A stretch of DNA of 64,000 bases, from assembly GCA_900175165.2 (NCBI GenBank), contig FWWN02000215.1:1-64000 (forward strand), written 5' to 3'. Made by a program: the position numbers and the translations under genes. The notes beneath the pieces are model-generated. The model saw nothing but the letters and a program-made list of their open reading frames with translations. It did no database searches and had not been told where the DNA came from. Of the stretch, positions 1 through 11,484 are shown piece after piece. How positions within the stretch are numbered: position 1 is the first letter of the stretch; each line of letters begins with the position of its first letter. Source of the DNA: Rhizomucor pusillus. Taxonomy: Eukaryota; Mucoromycota; Mucoromycetes; Mucorales; Lichtheimiaceae.

Positions 1-387
1 GTATGTCTGACAGAATAAATAATCGTGTACATGACAAATAAGACACCACCTGTCAAAACAAGGGAGTAACTTAAGAGGAGAAAGCTATTTGAACGGAAAC
101 GGAGGAATCTTACAGGGATAAGGTAATAAGACGCCATGTTAATACATCAGATTTGCCATAATTGCCAAGGGAAGAGCTTGAAAAATGTCACTACTGCAGA
201 GGGCGTGCGTCACCATAGTTTGCAAGTATGCAAGAACTGTAGCATATTATGGAATAGAGACACGAACGCCTGCAAAAATATGTTCCACATCGCTACATCT
301 ATCTGGTCGGGCGATGGTCGCCCTGGCCCGTTTGTCCGGCCTAAGCAACAGATCACATCTACGAATGCCGGACCCAGTAGGGTTTAG
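1..387 (+). pseudogene. Fanzor/TnpB-like nuclease, C-terminal relic
   Basis: The open stretch at 136-387 reads as the end of an OrfB/TnpB-type zinc ribbon followed by the last RuvC motif. It has CHNC, then CKNC about 27 residues later, then WNRDTNACKN, whose Asp would be the RuvC-III catalytic residue, and a tail RPGPFVRPKQ of the kind that ends mucoralean Fanzors. Upstream in the same frame (1-135) there are several stops, so the RuvC-I and RuvC-II parts are missing, decayed or lie left of the window. Fanzors are eukaryotic RNA-guided nucleases related to IS605 TnpB and carried by transposons. The call rests on motif order and spacing, not on a database search. It is a broken copy with no evidence of function. 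Confidence 0.6.
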
Positions 388-820
388 ATTTTTACGGTAT
401 GTCTATTTACTTGCAAACCCCGCCTCAAGTATACTAATAATCAGTATTTGCTTAGTGTATCGATAAGCCATGATCCATGTTTCCGATAGCGAAACTTTAC
501 TCACTGAGAGACATTTTGCGTTATTTTGGAGCGCTGGGCATCGCACTGTCGCAAGTTTAAGCCCGAATGGCAAGTGTACATGGACTCTAATTCGAGAAGA
601 ATGTTTATTAATTTCTTTCCAAAGGTCCAAATTTGATTCCAGTACGATGCAAAATTGATGCTCCAAACGCAAACTGTCTGTAAAAATGCAGTATTGATCC
701 GCATCAAAGATGATGTCCAAATAAGGCAACTACATCTCCGATCGAAGCATGTCAAATCTCCTGTAAACGCGACACGGTTCTCTTTCTTGCCATCTCTCTT
801 TTTTCCCACCCTCAAGAAAA
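388..820. other. Intergenic, no gene seen
   Basis: Short ORFs occur on both strands, but none has recognisable motifs or a plausible start. The last 50 bases before 821 are pyrimidine-rich (TTCTCTTTCTTGCCATCTCT), as is common just upstream of fungal start codons. Confidence 0.5.
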
Positions 821-2541
821 ATGTCTGAAAAGTATCTATCAAATATCAAATGCTTAAGTTATTTCTTCTAATAGAAACTTGAAGGAAAATCCTCTTGCTC
901 GGTTCCGGCTTCGTCGCCGCTCCTTTCGTCGAGTATATTCTCCGTCGTCCCGAGAACCAGCTAACGATCGGTATGATCGCTTTCAGGAGCGTGAGTGAAT
1001 CTCATTAACTTGGACTCTGTATAGCAAGTAGAACTCTTGCAAATGCACAAGCTTTGGCTGCAAAGTTCCCCCGAGCAACGGCCGTCTCCTGCGATATTAA
1101 CGATGAGAAGTCTATCGAAGACTTGGTTGCTCAACACGATATCGCAATCAGGTAAGTAGCTCAACACGATATAACCTTTGTCAAGTGCTCTAACGTATAC
1201 ACTGTAAGCTTGATTCCGTATATTTACCACGCGAAGGTTATCAAAGCCGCGGTTAAACACAAGAAGAATGTTGTCACTACTTCATACGTTTCTCCTGCCA
1301 TGATGGAATTCGATCAAGCGTAAGTCACTATATCAAGTCATTGAAAATTAAACACAAAAAAGTAACTCGTAACTATTTTCTGTCTAGTGCAAAGGATGCA
1401 GGCATCACTGTAATGAACGAAATCGGTCTGGATCCTGGTATTGATCATCTCTATGCTGTCAAGACTATTGATGAAGTACACAAGGAAGGAGGCAAGGTAT
1501 AAATTGACAAGATATGTGTTGTTTGTTTTTACAACGAATACTTACACTTTCTAATCAGCTTCTCGAATTCATTTCCTTCTGTGGTGGTTTGCCAGCACCT
1601 GAAAACTCGGACAATCCATTTGGTTACAAGTTCTCATGGTCTGCCCGCGGTGTCTTGCTGGCACTGAAGAACACTGCCAAGTACCTCGAAAATGGCAAGG
1701 CAAGTGTCTTATGTTTGATACGTTCTTGACCTTGCATCTTCATTGCTTCATATGGATTGACATTAGTGTATAGATCATCGAAGTCTCTGGCACTGACTTG
1801 ATGGATTCGGTTCGTGTCCTTAACACTGGCTACCCTGGCTTCGCATTTGTTGGTTATGGTAACCGTGACTCCACTCCCTATGATAAGCGCTACAACATTC
1901 CTGAAGCGAAGACTATCATTCGTGGCTCTATCCGCTACGATGGTTTCCAGCAATTCGTCAAGGCACTGGTCCTCATGGGCTTCTTAAACGAAGAGGAGCA
2001 GCCGCACCTTGCTGCTGATGCACAGGATATTACTTGGAGCCAAGTTGTAGCAAAGGCGGTCGGAGCTGCGGATACTTCTGAAGAGACGCTGAAGGCTGCA
2101 ATCATCGCGAAAACAGATCTTGATAACAATCCGCGCAAAGCCCAGATCTTGGATGGCATGCGATGGTTAGGATTTTTCTCAAACAATAAGGTCCATCGCC
2201 GTGGCAATTTGTTGGATACTTTTTGCGCTACCTTGGAAGAAAAGATGCAATACGGCGAAAATGAGCGCGATCTTGTATTCCTCCAGCACCGCTTCGAGAT
2301 TGAGCTCAAAGACGGCTCACACCAGACTCGTACCTCCACCCTGATTGAATATGGTGTTCCTGGTGGCTACTCTGCTATGGCAAAGACAGTCGGTGTACCA
2401 TGCGGTATCGCCACCCAGCTCATTTTGGATGGCAAGATCACGCAAAAGGGCGTTATTGCTCCCATGTCCCCCGATATTAACAATCCCATTATGGAGCTCC
2501 TTGAGAAGGAGGGCATTGGCATGGTTGAAAAAATTCTTTAA
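821..2541 (+). CDS. LYS9: Saccharopine dehydrogenase (NADP+, L-glutamate-forming), LYS9-like
   Basis: Seven exons: 821-831, 885-970, 1025-1151, 1209-1319, 1388-1496, 1559-1699, 1774-2541; 450 residues, close to the yeast enzyme. It catalyses the penultimate step of the alpha-aminoadipate lysine pathway, condensing aminoadipate semialdehyde with glutamate. The N-terminus has a Rossmann dinucleotide motif, [11 protein letters not shown] (residues about 6-16). The conserved [15 protein letters not shown] and [20 protein letters not shown] segments follow, and the C-terminal half carries [12 protein letters not shown] and RTSTLIEYG. The first intron follows only four codons; an earlier AG at 873-874 sits on the branch-like CTAAT and leads to an in-frame stop, so 884 is the better acceptor. 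Intron 6 (1700-1773) begins GCAAGT, a GC-AG intron. A poly(A) motif AATAAA lies at 2582. Confidence 0.95.
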
Positions 2542-2709
2542 GTTGCAAGCATCTCTGTTTAGAACTGCTTACAAAAGTTCCAATAAAATGTTTGTTCAGC
2601 TGTTTACCGCTTAAACGTTTAATCCCCTGGAAACAAATTTTTGACTCGAAATCCCGCCTTTTCCGCCTCCACCCACTTCCTTCCTGTTTTCTTCACGGTT
2701 GTAAATATC

Positions 2710-4247
<1,538 letters not shown>

Positions 4248-4430
4248 AGCCATTGTATTCCATCTCAATTCCTTACTCAAAGGCCCTCATGCATATATTC
4301 TAATAAAAAGATAGAGCTTGTCAAAAATCCCCTATTATTGCATACAGTCATTCTATCATGGAAAAACTCTTTGCCCGTGTCAGATCAGATAACGTGCTCA
4401 AGTCTTGATTGCCGAAATGACAAAGCCTTT

Positions 4431-5179
4431 TTAGGCACCAGAACGTTTTATTTTCTTGACCTTTCTACCGCCCTTCTTTTGGAAATCTCTCCAACTATTT
4501 ACACGCTGGTCACGGGTAGCTTCCCATTGTTTGGCTTCTTCCTGCTTCCGCTTTCGCAAGATTGCCTCTTCTTCTGCTTTTCTTTTTTCAGCACCTGAAG
4601 CGTCGATCGTCGTTAGTCATATGGGCTATATGTTGACAATATTATCTAGTTACCCTCCGCTTCCATTTCCATCTTTAATTGTCGTCGCCTTCGTAGCTCC
4701 ATCTCGATGAGAAGAGCCTTGACTTTGCTTTGCATCGCCTTTTGTCCTTCATCAGTCTTCAGAAACGAATATTGCTCCTCGTTTGATTCAATTATCGTTT
4801 TTGGTCTTTTGTCTTCCTCGTTATCATCTGTCTTTGCCACGACCTGTGTTTTCACCTTGTATCCATGTTCCCGTAACGTTTCCACTTTGGCTTCCTCTAT
4901 CACGCCCAGCAGGAATCTGACCCGATTTTCGTCGTTAAGCTCTGATTCAGCCTTCTTCAATAGATTGAAGGCTTCTTCAGCTCGCTCATGTTTGACCTTG
5001 TCAGGATGAATCATTAAACTCTTTTTACGATATTGCTTCTTGACTTGATTGCTGTCGGGTTCGCCATATGGCAATTCAAGAATTGCAAACGGATCAAGCT
5101 TGAAGCTCCCAAGCACGCGTTCTATTTCCATGTGCTTCTCAGATTGCGTAAAATACTTTTCGAGATCATCATCTGGCAT
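4431..5179 (-). CDS. J-domain protein of the DNAJC8/Spf31 family (spliceosome-associated)
   Basis: Two exons on the minus strand: 5179-4654 and 4594-4431, joined across a 59-bp intron; 229 residues against 253 in human DNAJC8. After an acidic N-terminus, DPFAILELP opens a J domain with KKQYRKKSLMIHPDKVKHER, holding the HPD signature that stimulates Hsp70. The C-terminal exon carries a long charged helix and the family-typical EATRDQRVNSWRDFQKK. DNAJC8/Spf31 proteins co-purify with spliceosomes. The start chosen is MPDDDLEKY; a longer open frame reaches 5278, but its extra N-terminus is hydrophobic, unlike the family, and is probably 5' UTR. It converges on IDH2, with 183 bp between the two stop codons. 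Confidence 0.85.
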
Positions 5180-6049
5180 TTCGTGTCGCTTGGAAAGCAA
5201 AAGAGGAAAAAGGAGCGCAACTATGGAATATGAGTATGCAGAAAAGATTCTGCCCAAAAAGTCCCCTCTGGTAGTCATTGATGCATTATCTTAAAAAGGC
5301 AAGTTTATGCATCAAAGGGATATAGCAGTGAGCTCGCATATTGCGTACAAGTACTTTGGCGGTCGCTACGCTCCCTGCACTTGATTCGCTGCGCTCGTTC
5401 CCCGTAACCGAAAAGGTTTTCAGCGAAATCCGCATTAAATGATAACCTCGCTTGGGCTTCATAAACCTCCGTTCTGCGGCGGTTTTGCATCCGATTTGTT
5501 TCTGCAGGCAAGCACAACGCCATCGAACTCCCGGTTTATTCGGACCAGTGCTCGATGGAATACGCTCTTGAGCTGTTGGCGCACATACGCCCGGCATTTT
5601 CGGCTTAGTCCATAACGATAGCCTTAATCTCTTTATTTCTTGAAAGTGTTGGAGCGCTCCTTCATTCGGTCAAATTATGAGCAGCTTTCTTTAAATGTCA
5701 ATCTCGAGAATAGTACTCAGGCTTGTAGACAGCCGCGAACGTGATCATGTTCTCTGAGTGAGGTCAAGATCCTTGCATCGATTTATCCAAACGACGATGT
5801 GGTTATGCAGGGCATAACCTGCTGGTAACTCATTAATTATCAAGTCCATTGCAGTGTCTGCAGGTATTCTTAATCTAGTGAAAAGTGAAGGGAAGTATCT
5901 TGGAAACTCACAAAACTATAAAAAAGGATCGTAACTTAAGCAGAAGGTAACTGCACGCCCCGCACAAAAATTTAGTGCTTCCATAAGCGCCAACTTCCAA
6001 GTCAAAAAATCACTACGCGCCTGGTTTCCTTCCTCTCTCACTTCACACG
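5180..6049. other. Intergenic, with a GC-richer island at about 5340-5600
   Basis: This is the shared promoter region of the J-protein gene (minus) and NDC1 (plus). The part at 5340-5600 is visibly richer in G+C and CpG than its surroundings and holds a 103-codon minus ORF (5597-5286) without an ATG-initiated recognisable domain. No family was recognised, and it may be a repeat fragment. Confidence 0.4.
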
Positions 6050-8416
6050 ATGTTGCGACCCGTAACTGTAACGGCGCCAAAAGCAGTCGGTCCACCACGA
6101 AAACGTACATTACCACCATGTAGCTCGTACAAACAGGCGTTTGAGGCAATGAAAATTCGACGATCCGGATGTTACTCCTTGATTGCGCTTTTCGTGTTTG
6201 CCAGTTTCTTCACAATCGTATTCCAAGCAAGACTAGGTGCGTACTGTTAGCCCATTTGTAGATCGACACGAACAATTAATATGCTTGTGCAAACAGCGTT
6301 TCCTACCAGTTTTCTTTCAAGGCAAACCATTACATTTGCAATCGCAGTGACCATTATATCATTCATTTTACTTTTAGCACACCTTCAACGTTATCAATGT
6401 AAGCAATGCAAATTCAGTCGAGTGATGAGGACGAGTAATTTAGGGCTTCTCAATAGTATGGCGACCAATTCAAACGAGCAAAGCTGCAGACATCATGTCA
6501 AAAGTGAGATCGACCGACAATTGGATCATGGTTACGTTATATGCGTTTTCAGGATTTTTCCTTGTGCGGCTGTATTTTGGACATCTTATTGCTGACACTT
6601 ATACCGAGAATCTATTTGTATATCCTCAAGGGTAAGAAGCTTAAAAGTTTGGAATGAGTCTATAAACTCATCAGTATTTCAGACTGCATATTCATCGTGC
6701 AAACGTTCGTCAGCTGAACGAGGACAACCTGTTTGTATCCTTCTATGGAATACTCCTTGGATTGTGTTTTGCAGTGAGGCATATCTGGAAAGGAGAATGG
6801 GAAGTTCAAATGTCGACTCTACAGGTACAGTCCGTTGTTTGGTCGTCAATGGAACCATTGCTTAAGAATATTCCCTTCTCAGCTGCCAAAATATTTGGTA
6901 CTCAAATGGAGTCTAGCCACCATTTTGTATCGGGGAGGTATATGGTCCCTTCAGGTGTTTGGCTGCGCCTATGTTTCATTCTTGCTATTTGACGGCTCGC
7001 TGTACCGCTTGGCAGCCTCTTTCTTTGGATTTTATACAAGGTATGTATCTATATATCCATCCATGATAAGTAATGCTAACTTAATTCGAAACAGCGTGCT
7101 TGATGCTCCTATTGTCGGTTTCGGCTGGCTGGATCTATATCTTGTTGCTCGAACGATATTAGCCGGCTGCCTGACGGTTTGCATTTGGGAAACCGTAGAT
7201 CGAGTCTTTGACGTTTTCTATGGAACCGTATGTATGTTGACTTGCTAGCCTTCTACATCTTCTAATGTCTAGAAATAGATAGAGCTTATCAGCGATCAGT
7301 ATGAAAATGCAAATGCATTGTTGATCTCTGGTCTGCAAGCAAAGGATGATTCTGTTATTCAGGTACACATCGCGATATTGCTGTATCCAAAGAACCTTTT
7401 CTCGTATCCTAAAGTTTACATTTACAGGCAACAGCTTTTGCCGAGTTAGCGCATATTTCGAAACAGATGCCAAAGAGACGTGCGACTATCTTCTTGGATG
7501 CGAGCAAGAATATGAATAACACGACATGGTCCCAGATCTCTACGGAATGTCTGAAAATAATCGAGACTCTGAGAAACAATATTGAAATTGAATACACTGG
7601 AATCAAGTTAGGTGGGTATTAAGCATAATAGGCTATTTTTGTCGGTCATATTTTCTAATCACTTAAACATTAGCGGCAGCTCCTGTTCCAGCAGCAAAAA
7701 TGCAAGAACCGCAAAATGTAAACCGTATTCAGTTACAGGATGCCAATGTCTTCCTTGCTCCTCGGGTGGATACAGCACTGCTCGATGATAGGACAGCCAC
7801 ATTATTTTCGCACGTCTGGACGCCTACGGCTTCTGTTCTTAAGGAAGCCTTACCTGCTAATGCAATTGCGGCTCCTCAACAAGCCCCGAAGGATCTTGTC
7901 TTCAAGTTATTACAAGCGTTGGAGACAAAAGCCCAACGATGGAACTGGTTTCAAAAATTCCGTGCCGTTACAGCAGAGAGGAAAACACGTAGCATATTTA
8001 GTAACTACTTCGTTGTAGTCTCCGCTGTCCAAGGTAACGGAAGAGCTGGGATAGGAACTGGCCATATGCTAATGTATTTGATACACCATGGATAGCGCTT
8101 GGCAATCTCGTTTCTTCTTCATTCAAAGAGGATGAATACGGATTAGTACAGCGTGATGTGAGAAAGATCCTCAACAGTCTTCAAGCAACTCTTGATGCAG
8201 TTGAAAAAATCGTAAGAAACCCTCCGCCTGGATACAAGCAATTAATCAGAGAGCATTCTTCTCCGGTTCTCCTCTTGGAACCAGAAGCTGTCTTGCTAGG
8301 TAAAAGATTAGCCACATATCAATACCGAATTGCGACTGACGCAAATTTTGATAGCATTACGCGACTCCATAAATAATATCAAAATAACCTTTCATGAAAG
8401 CCTGTCGGATATTTAG
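6050..8416 (+). CDS. NDC1: Nucleoporin NDC1 (nuclear pore / spindle pole body membrane protein)
   Basis: Eleven exons: 6050-6236, 6297-6398, 6457-6631, 6683-6824, 6883-7040, 7095-7227, 7279-7362, 7428-7611, 7674-8033, 8096-8299, 8355-8416; 596 residues. The N-terminal half has about six membrane segments, for example CYSLIALFVFASFFTIVF, ITFAIAVTIISFILLLAHL and LFVSFYGILLGLCFAV. The C-terminal half is soluble and carries the Ndc1/Nup-like stretches LISGLQAKDDSVIQATAFAE and ATLFSHVWTPTASVLKEALP, ending in LRDSINNIKITFHESL. NDC1 anchors nuclear pores and spindle pole bodies in the nuclear envelope. The 58-bp intron at 6825-6882 could also be read through for a while, but splicing gives the family-like frame. 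A poly(A) motif lies at 8423. Weakest points are exons 3 and 4. Confidence 0.8.
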
Positions 8417-9453
8417 AATAGCAATAAAAGCATCTGTGATTTTTTTCGTTTGCTCTTTTTGAGCAGTACATGAGGATAAAGTCTGTATGTACAAATCTCC
8501 TCGAATGAACATACAGGAAAAGAAACCTTAGTCGTATTTTTCTCACTCAGTAGGTTTTATAATAACAGATTAGATTAGACAAACTGTAGCCATTACTATT
8601 ATTACAATCTTGTTGATCTATTCTAAACACCGTGATATACTAGTTATGGGCTGGCTCAAAGTACTCATGTAGCGCTGAAGGTCGATAAGGCGTACAAAGT
8701 TCATGCATCAGAAAAGTCACGGCAATTGGTCCGATTACTGGGTTTTGCTACTACATGCTCCTTCCTCATTTTGAACGTAATATTGTTCGCAGAAACCGTA
8801 CCCAAAAATTGAATTTTGCGTACCCGTATGCGTACCCGTACCCGTACCCGTAGCAACCGCACCAGCATTGGCAGCGGCATTCTTCACAAAATCATATATT
8901 TTTTACACGTAGCATATCTTTTAACACCAAGTCTTTCGGCAAAAATTCTACATGCCAGAGTAGATGTATACTGGTGCTAACCTCGCAATGTGATTTTGCA
9001 ATATCAGCTTTTAAGGTGGTCCAGCTATTCCCTTCTGGCAAACTTCACATTCTTGATCGCCATAATCATCGTGCCATTCATTGTACTTTTATTACTCCTC
9101 GATCATGATACATATCTCGAGTCTATGCAGCACTGGATTAATATACGAATATAAATTTAAGCTTTCCGCATCAGTTTGTGGAGCCAATGCAAGTAAGCGA
9201 GATCACGGTAATCATTCCATTAATAAGTGGATTGTAGATGTCTTCCGCCGGCGGTCTCGTAGATTCCAACATCAGATCCGAGGTTCTCCTAATAGAAGGA
9301 TGTCATATTCCAGCATACTTCCACATAAATTCAATTAGTCATCTCGATTGTCATCGTGCTCTTCGGATAATAAATCCAGGAACAGTAATGAAAAGACGGC
9401 CGAATTCAGTAGATATGAGATAAACCATGATGCTCCAATACAATTAGTGGACA
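8417..9453. other. Intergenic with minus-strand coding-like fragments and a short tandem repeat
   Basis: Two minus-strand stretches read like protein. One, about 8880-8730, encodes an Ala/Gly/Thr-rich segment followed by GYGFCEQYYVQNEEGACSS and a stop. The other, about 9080-9010, encodes WHDDYGDQECEVCQKGIAG and a stop. No exon model joins them. The bases at about 8818-8854 are a 6-bp repeat (CGTACC/GTACCC units) that encodes the TGTGT run on the minus strand. This is either a decayed gene or the poorly resolved end of a spliced minus gene. Confidence 0.35.
8818..8854. repeat. Short tandem repeat of CGTACC units
   Basis: About six imperfect copies of a hexamer (GCGTACCCGTATGCGTACCC and continuing). 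On the minus strand it reads ACGGGT, giving alternating Thr-Gly codons. Confidence 0.8.
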
Positions 9454-11060
9454 ATGCACATATATGAGACTATATACCAATCCTCTTGCCAAAGAGCATG
9501 GCTAACCGTTAACACGTCTTCGAAGAAGAATTTTCAAGAGTCTGTAGGTAACTGATCTTTTGGTCTTTTGACTTCTCTCAGTACATCGACGTCTCACAGT
9601 CCTTTTTCTCTCCGTTGCTACTGTCCCTCTCTTTGCCTACATCATAAAGGATGTACTGCATGCTCCAATCTTCCTCTTGGTGAAAATCTCAGATATGAGA
9701 AACTTCTGGAAATGCGTACATATGAAGGAAGGTAAGAAGGATACTATAGCTTCAAATTTTACGAGTAACGGAGGAAAGGAAGGAAAAATGATGGGATGGA
9801 CGCGATATCCTTCCATAAATACTGTCCGGTGGTTTCATGGATTTTAATTAATTAGGTAGATCTTCGGCTATTCATTAGACGGAGGAAATGATTCCAGTCG
9901 GTAAGAGATTACCCAGGTATTAAACCCCAATTTTTCGGCTCAGAAATCTTGATAACTCTATGCGACGCAGTTTGCAACTCACACATAAGATAGCAAGGTG
10001 GTATTAAGAAACTCGCGGAACGCCTGGTCAATCCATAGGTTAGTTTTGATTTAATCTAGTTTTCCACAAAAAGCATGAATACACAGGTGACGGTTGCTAC
10101 AGATAAACAAATTATATTTCGACGAAGTTTGCCTTAAGAGCAGAAACATTTACTGAACCAATTATGCCCGAGGATTTTGATGAGACATAGAATGGGACAG
10201 TCTATATTTCTGGTGCCTTCAAGTACTGAGCTATGCGACTAGTGAAAGCGGTATAATTGCTGGCTGTATCCATCTTTGCAGTTGCATAAATCAGGAGTGT
10301 CGGAAGTGGCTGCCCTGTTTATGTATACCATCACACGTGGTTGGATTTGTTTATACATATTGCAAAAGTGAGGCGTGAGTAAAGTCCAAAAGTATTCGAT
10401 TGCTTCGTTGCGTCTGCGTTTGCTGCGAAGAATACAGAATGTGCAGAGCGATATATGCAGATGATAGGTAGGGTCTTGCATATGACCTGAATAGTTCTGC
10501 ATGGAGACACAATAAAAAAGCAACGTAGTTTCCAGAAATTCAAAGGTCGTACATTACAAGCTTATTTTTGTACTACTACTTCAAACTGACATGACGTCTG
10601 CTACGGGAAACTTGTGCTGTTTGGTCAGCAGAGAAAACGACGGCATTGAAACTGTGGAAATGCACTAGATAGCATTAACCTTAATTCACAGTACTTGGCA
10701 AGTGGAAAGTATACGACATGTCTTTTTGACATGCTGCAATGCGGGGAACATCGGCCACGAGTGTGCGCGTGAGGTGCAAAAAGTTTTTGGATACGACTGG
10801 GGTAGAGTGACGGGTCGCGGACCTAGGCCGACAGGGCCAAGCCGAAGAATGGTTTGATGAAGAACGCAGTCCCCTCTCACGTAATAAAGTCTATGGCTCT
10901 CATGCAACCGTGGGTCTGTTGCAGTTCTTCGAGGGCCAACATTATATCGAAGAACATTTTCAAAATAGACAGCGGTTTCCGACAATCGACTCGCTTTCTC
11001 ATGATGATATTAGAATCCAAAGCGTTGCTTCAGACATAAAGTTTGATTATAGCAGTTGAT
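9454..11060 (+). pseudogene. Stop-interrupted coding-like region, family unknown
   Basis: Several plus-strand segments look like spliced coding sequence. Exon-like 9454-9547 joins 9582-9731 in phase (donor GTAACT, acceptor CTCTCAG). The second encodes RRLTVLFLSVATVPLFAYII, a membrane helix, and ends at GTAAGA. Further on, 9904-9992 reads RDYPGIKPQFFGSEILITLC. One frame at 10380-10770 is coding-like but crossed by several stops (for example FDCFVASAFAAKNTECAERY). A final segment at about 10826-11059 reads AEEWFDEERSPLSRNKVYGS through FDYSS and a stop. I could not assemble an intact gene or name a family. A decayed gene is the simplest reading; a real gene with misread exons is possible. Confidence 0.35.
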
Positions 11061-11484
11061 AATATTTACGTAGCGGATACATCGTTGCTTCCAGCAATTC
11101 TTTCCAGAAGCACGACAAATAGATGCTCAGCCACCCGATGATCATCTGTTACATCGACGTTTGCGGTTTTTGTCCTGTTTCAGCAAGAAAAAGGGGTAAA
11201 TAACCATTTCCACCACGAGCCAATGCGGGATCAAGTGCTTCGGTTGCTTATAAGCTTAAAATGTGCGACTTGCTATTATTGACTTTACGACGTAATATTA
11301 ATTCGGTAACGGGCAAATGTGTTACCGATTCTGAAAGCAGGTAGGTCGGACTGATGGCACTTGTGGGCCAATTGAAGCCGATTGCGTGATCTGACGCCTT
11401 AGCTTGCGTGCTAGGATATAAAGCCTTGTATTTTTTTCCTTTAATGTCCAGTTTTCCCGTTCTTTTACATCGCCCCTTTCTCGA
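11061..11484 (+). promoter_or_regulatory. Sulfate permease upstream region with TATA-like element
   Basis: The sequence GGATATAAAG at about 11415-11424 lies some 60 bases before the permease ATG and is the best TATA candidate. The following bases are pyrimidine-rich (TTTTTTTCCTTTAATGTCCA). Nothing coding was recognised here. Confidence 0.4.

Noticed and set aside
6825..6882. Retained reading through the NDC1 intron 4 segment
   Set aside because: The frame stays open, but downstream sequence then loses the NDC1-like frame that continues to exon 6. Splicing keeps it.
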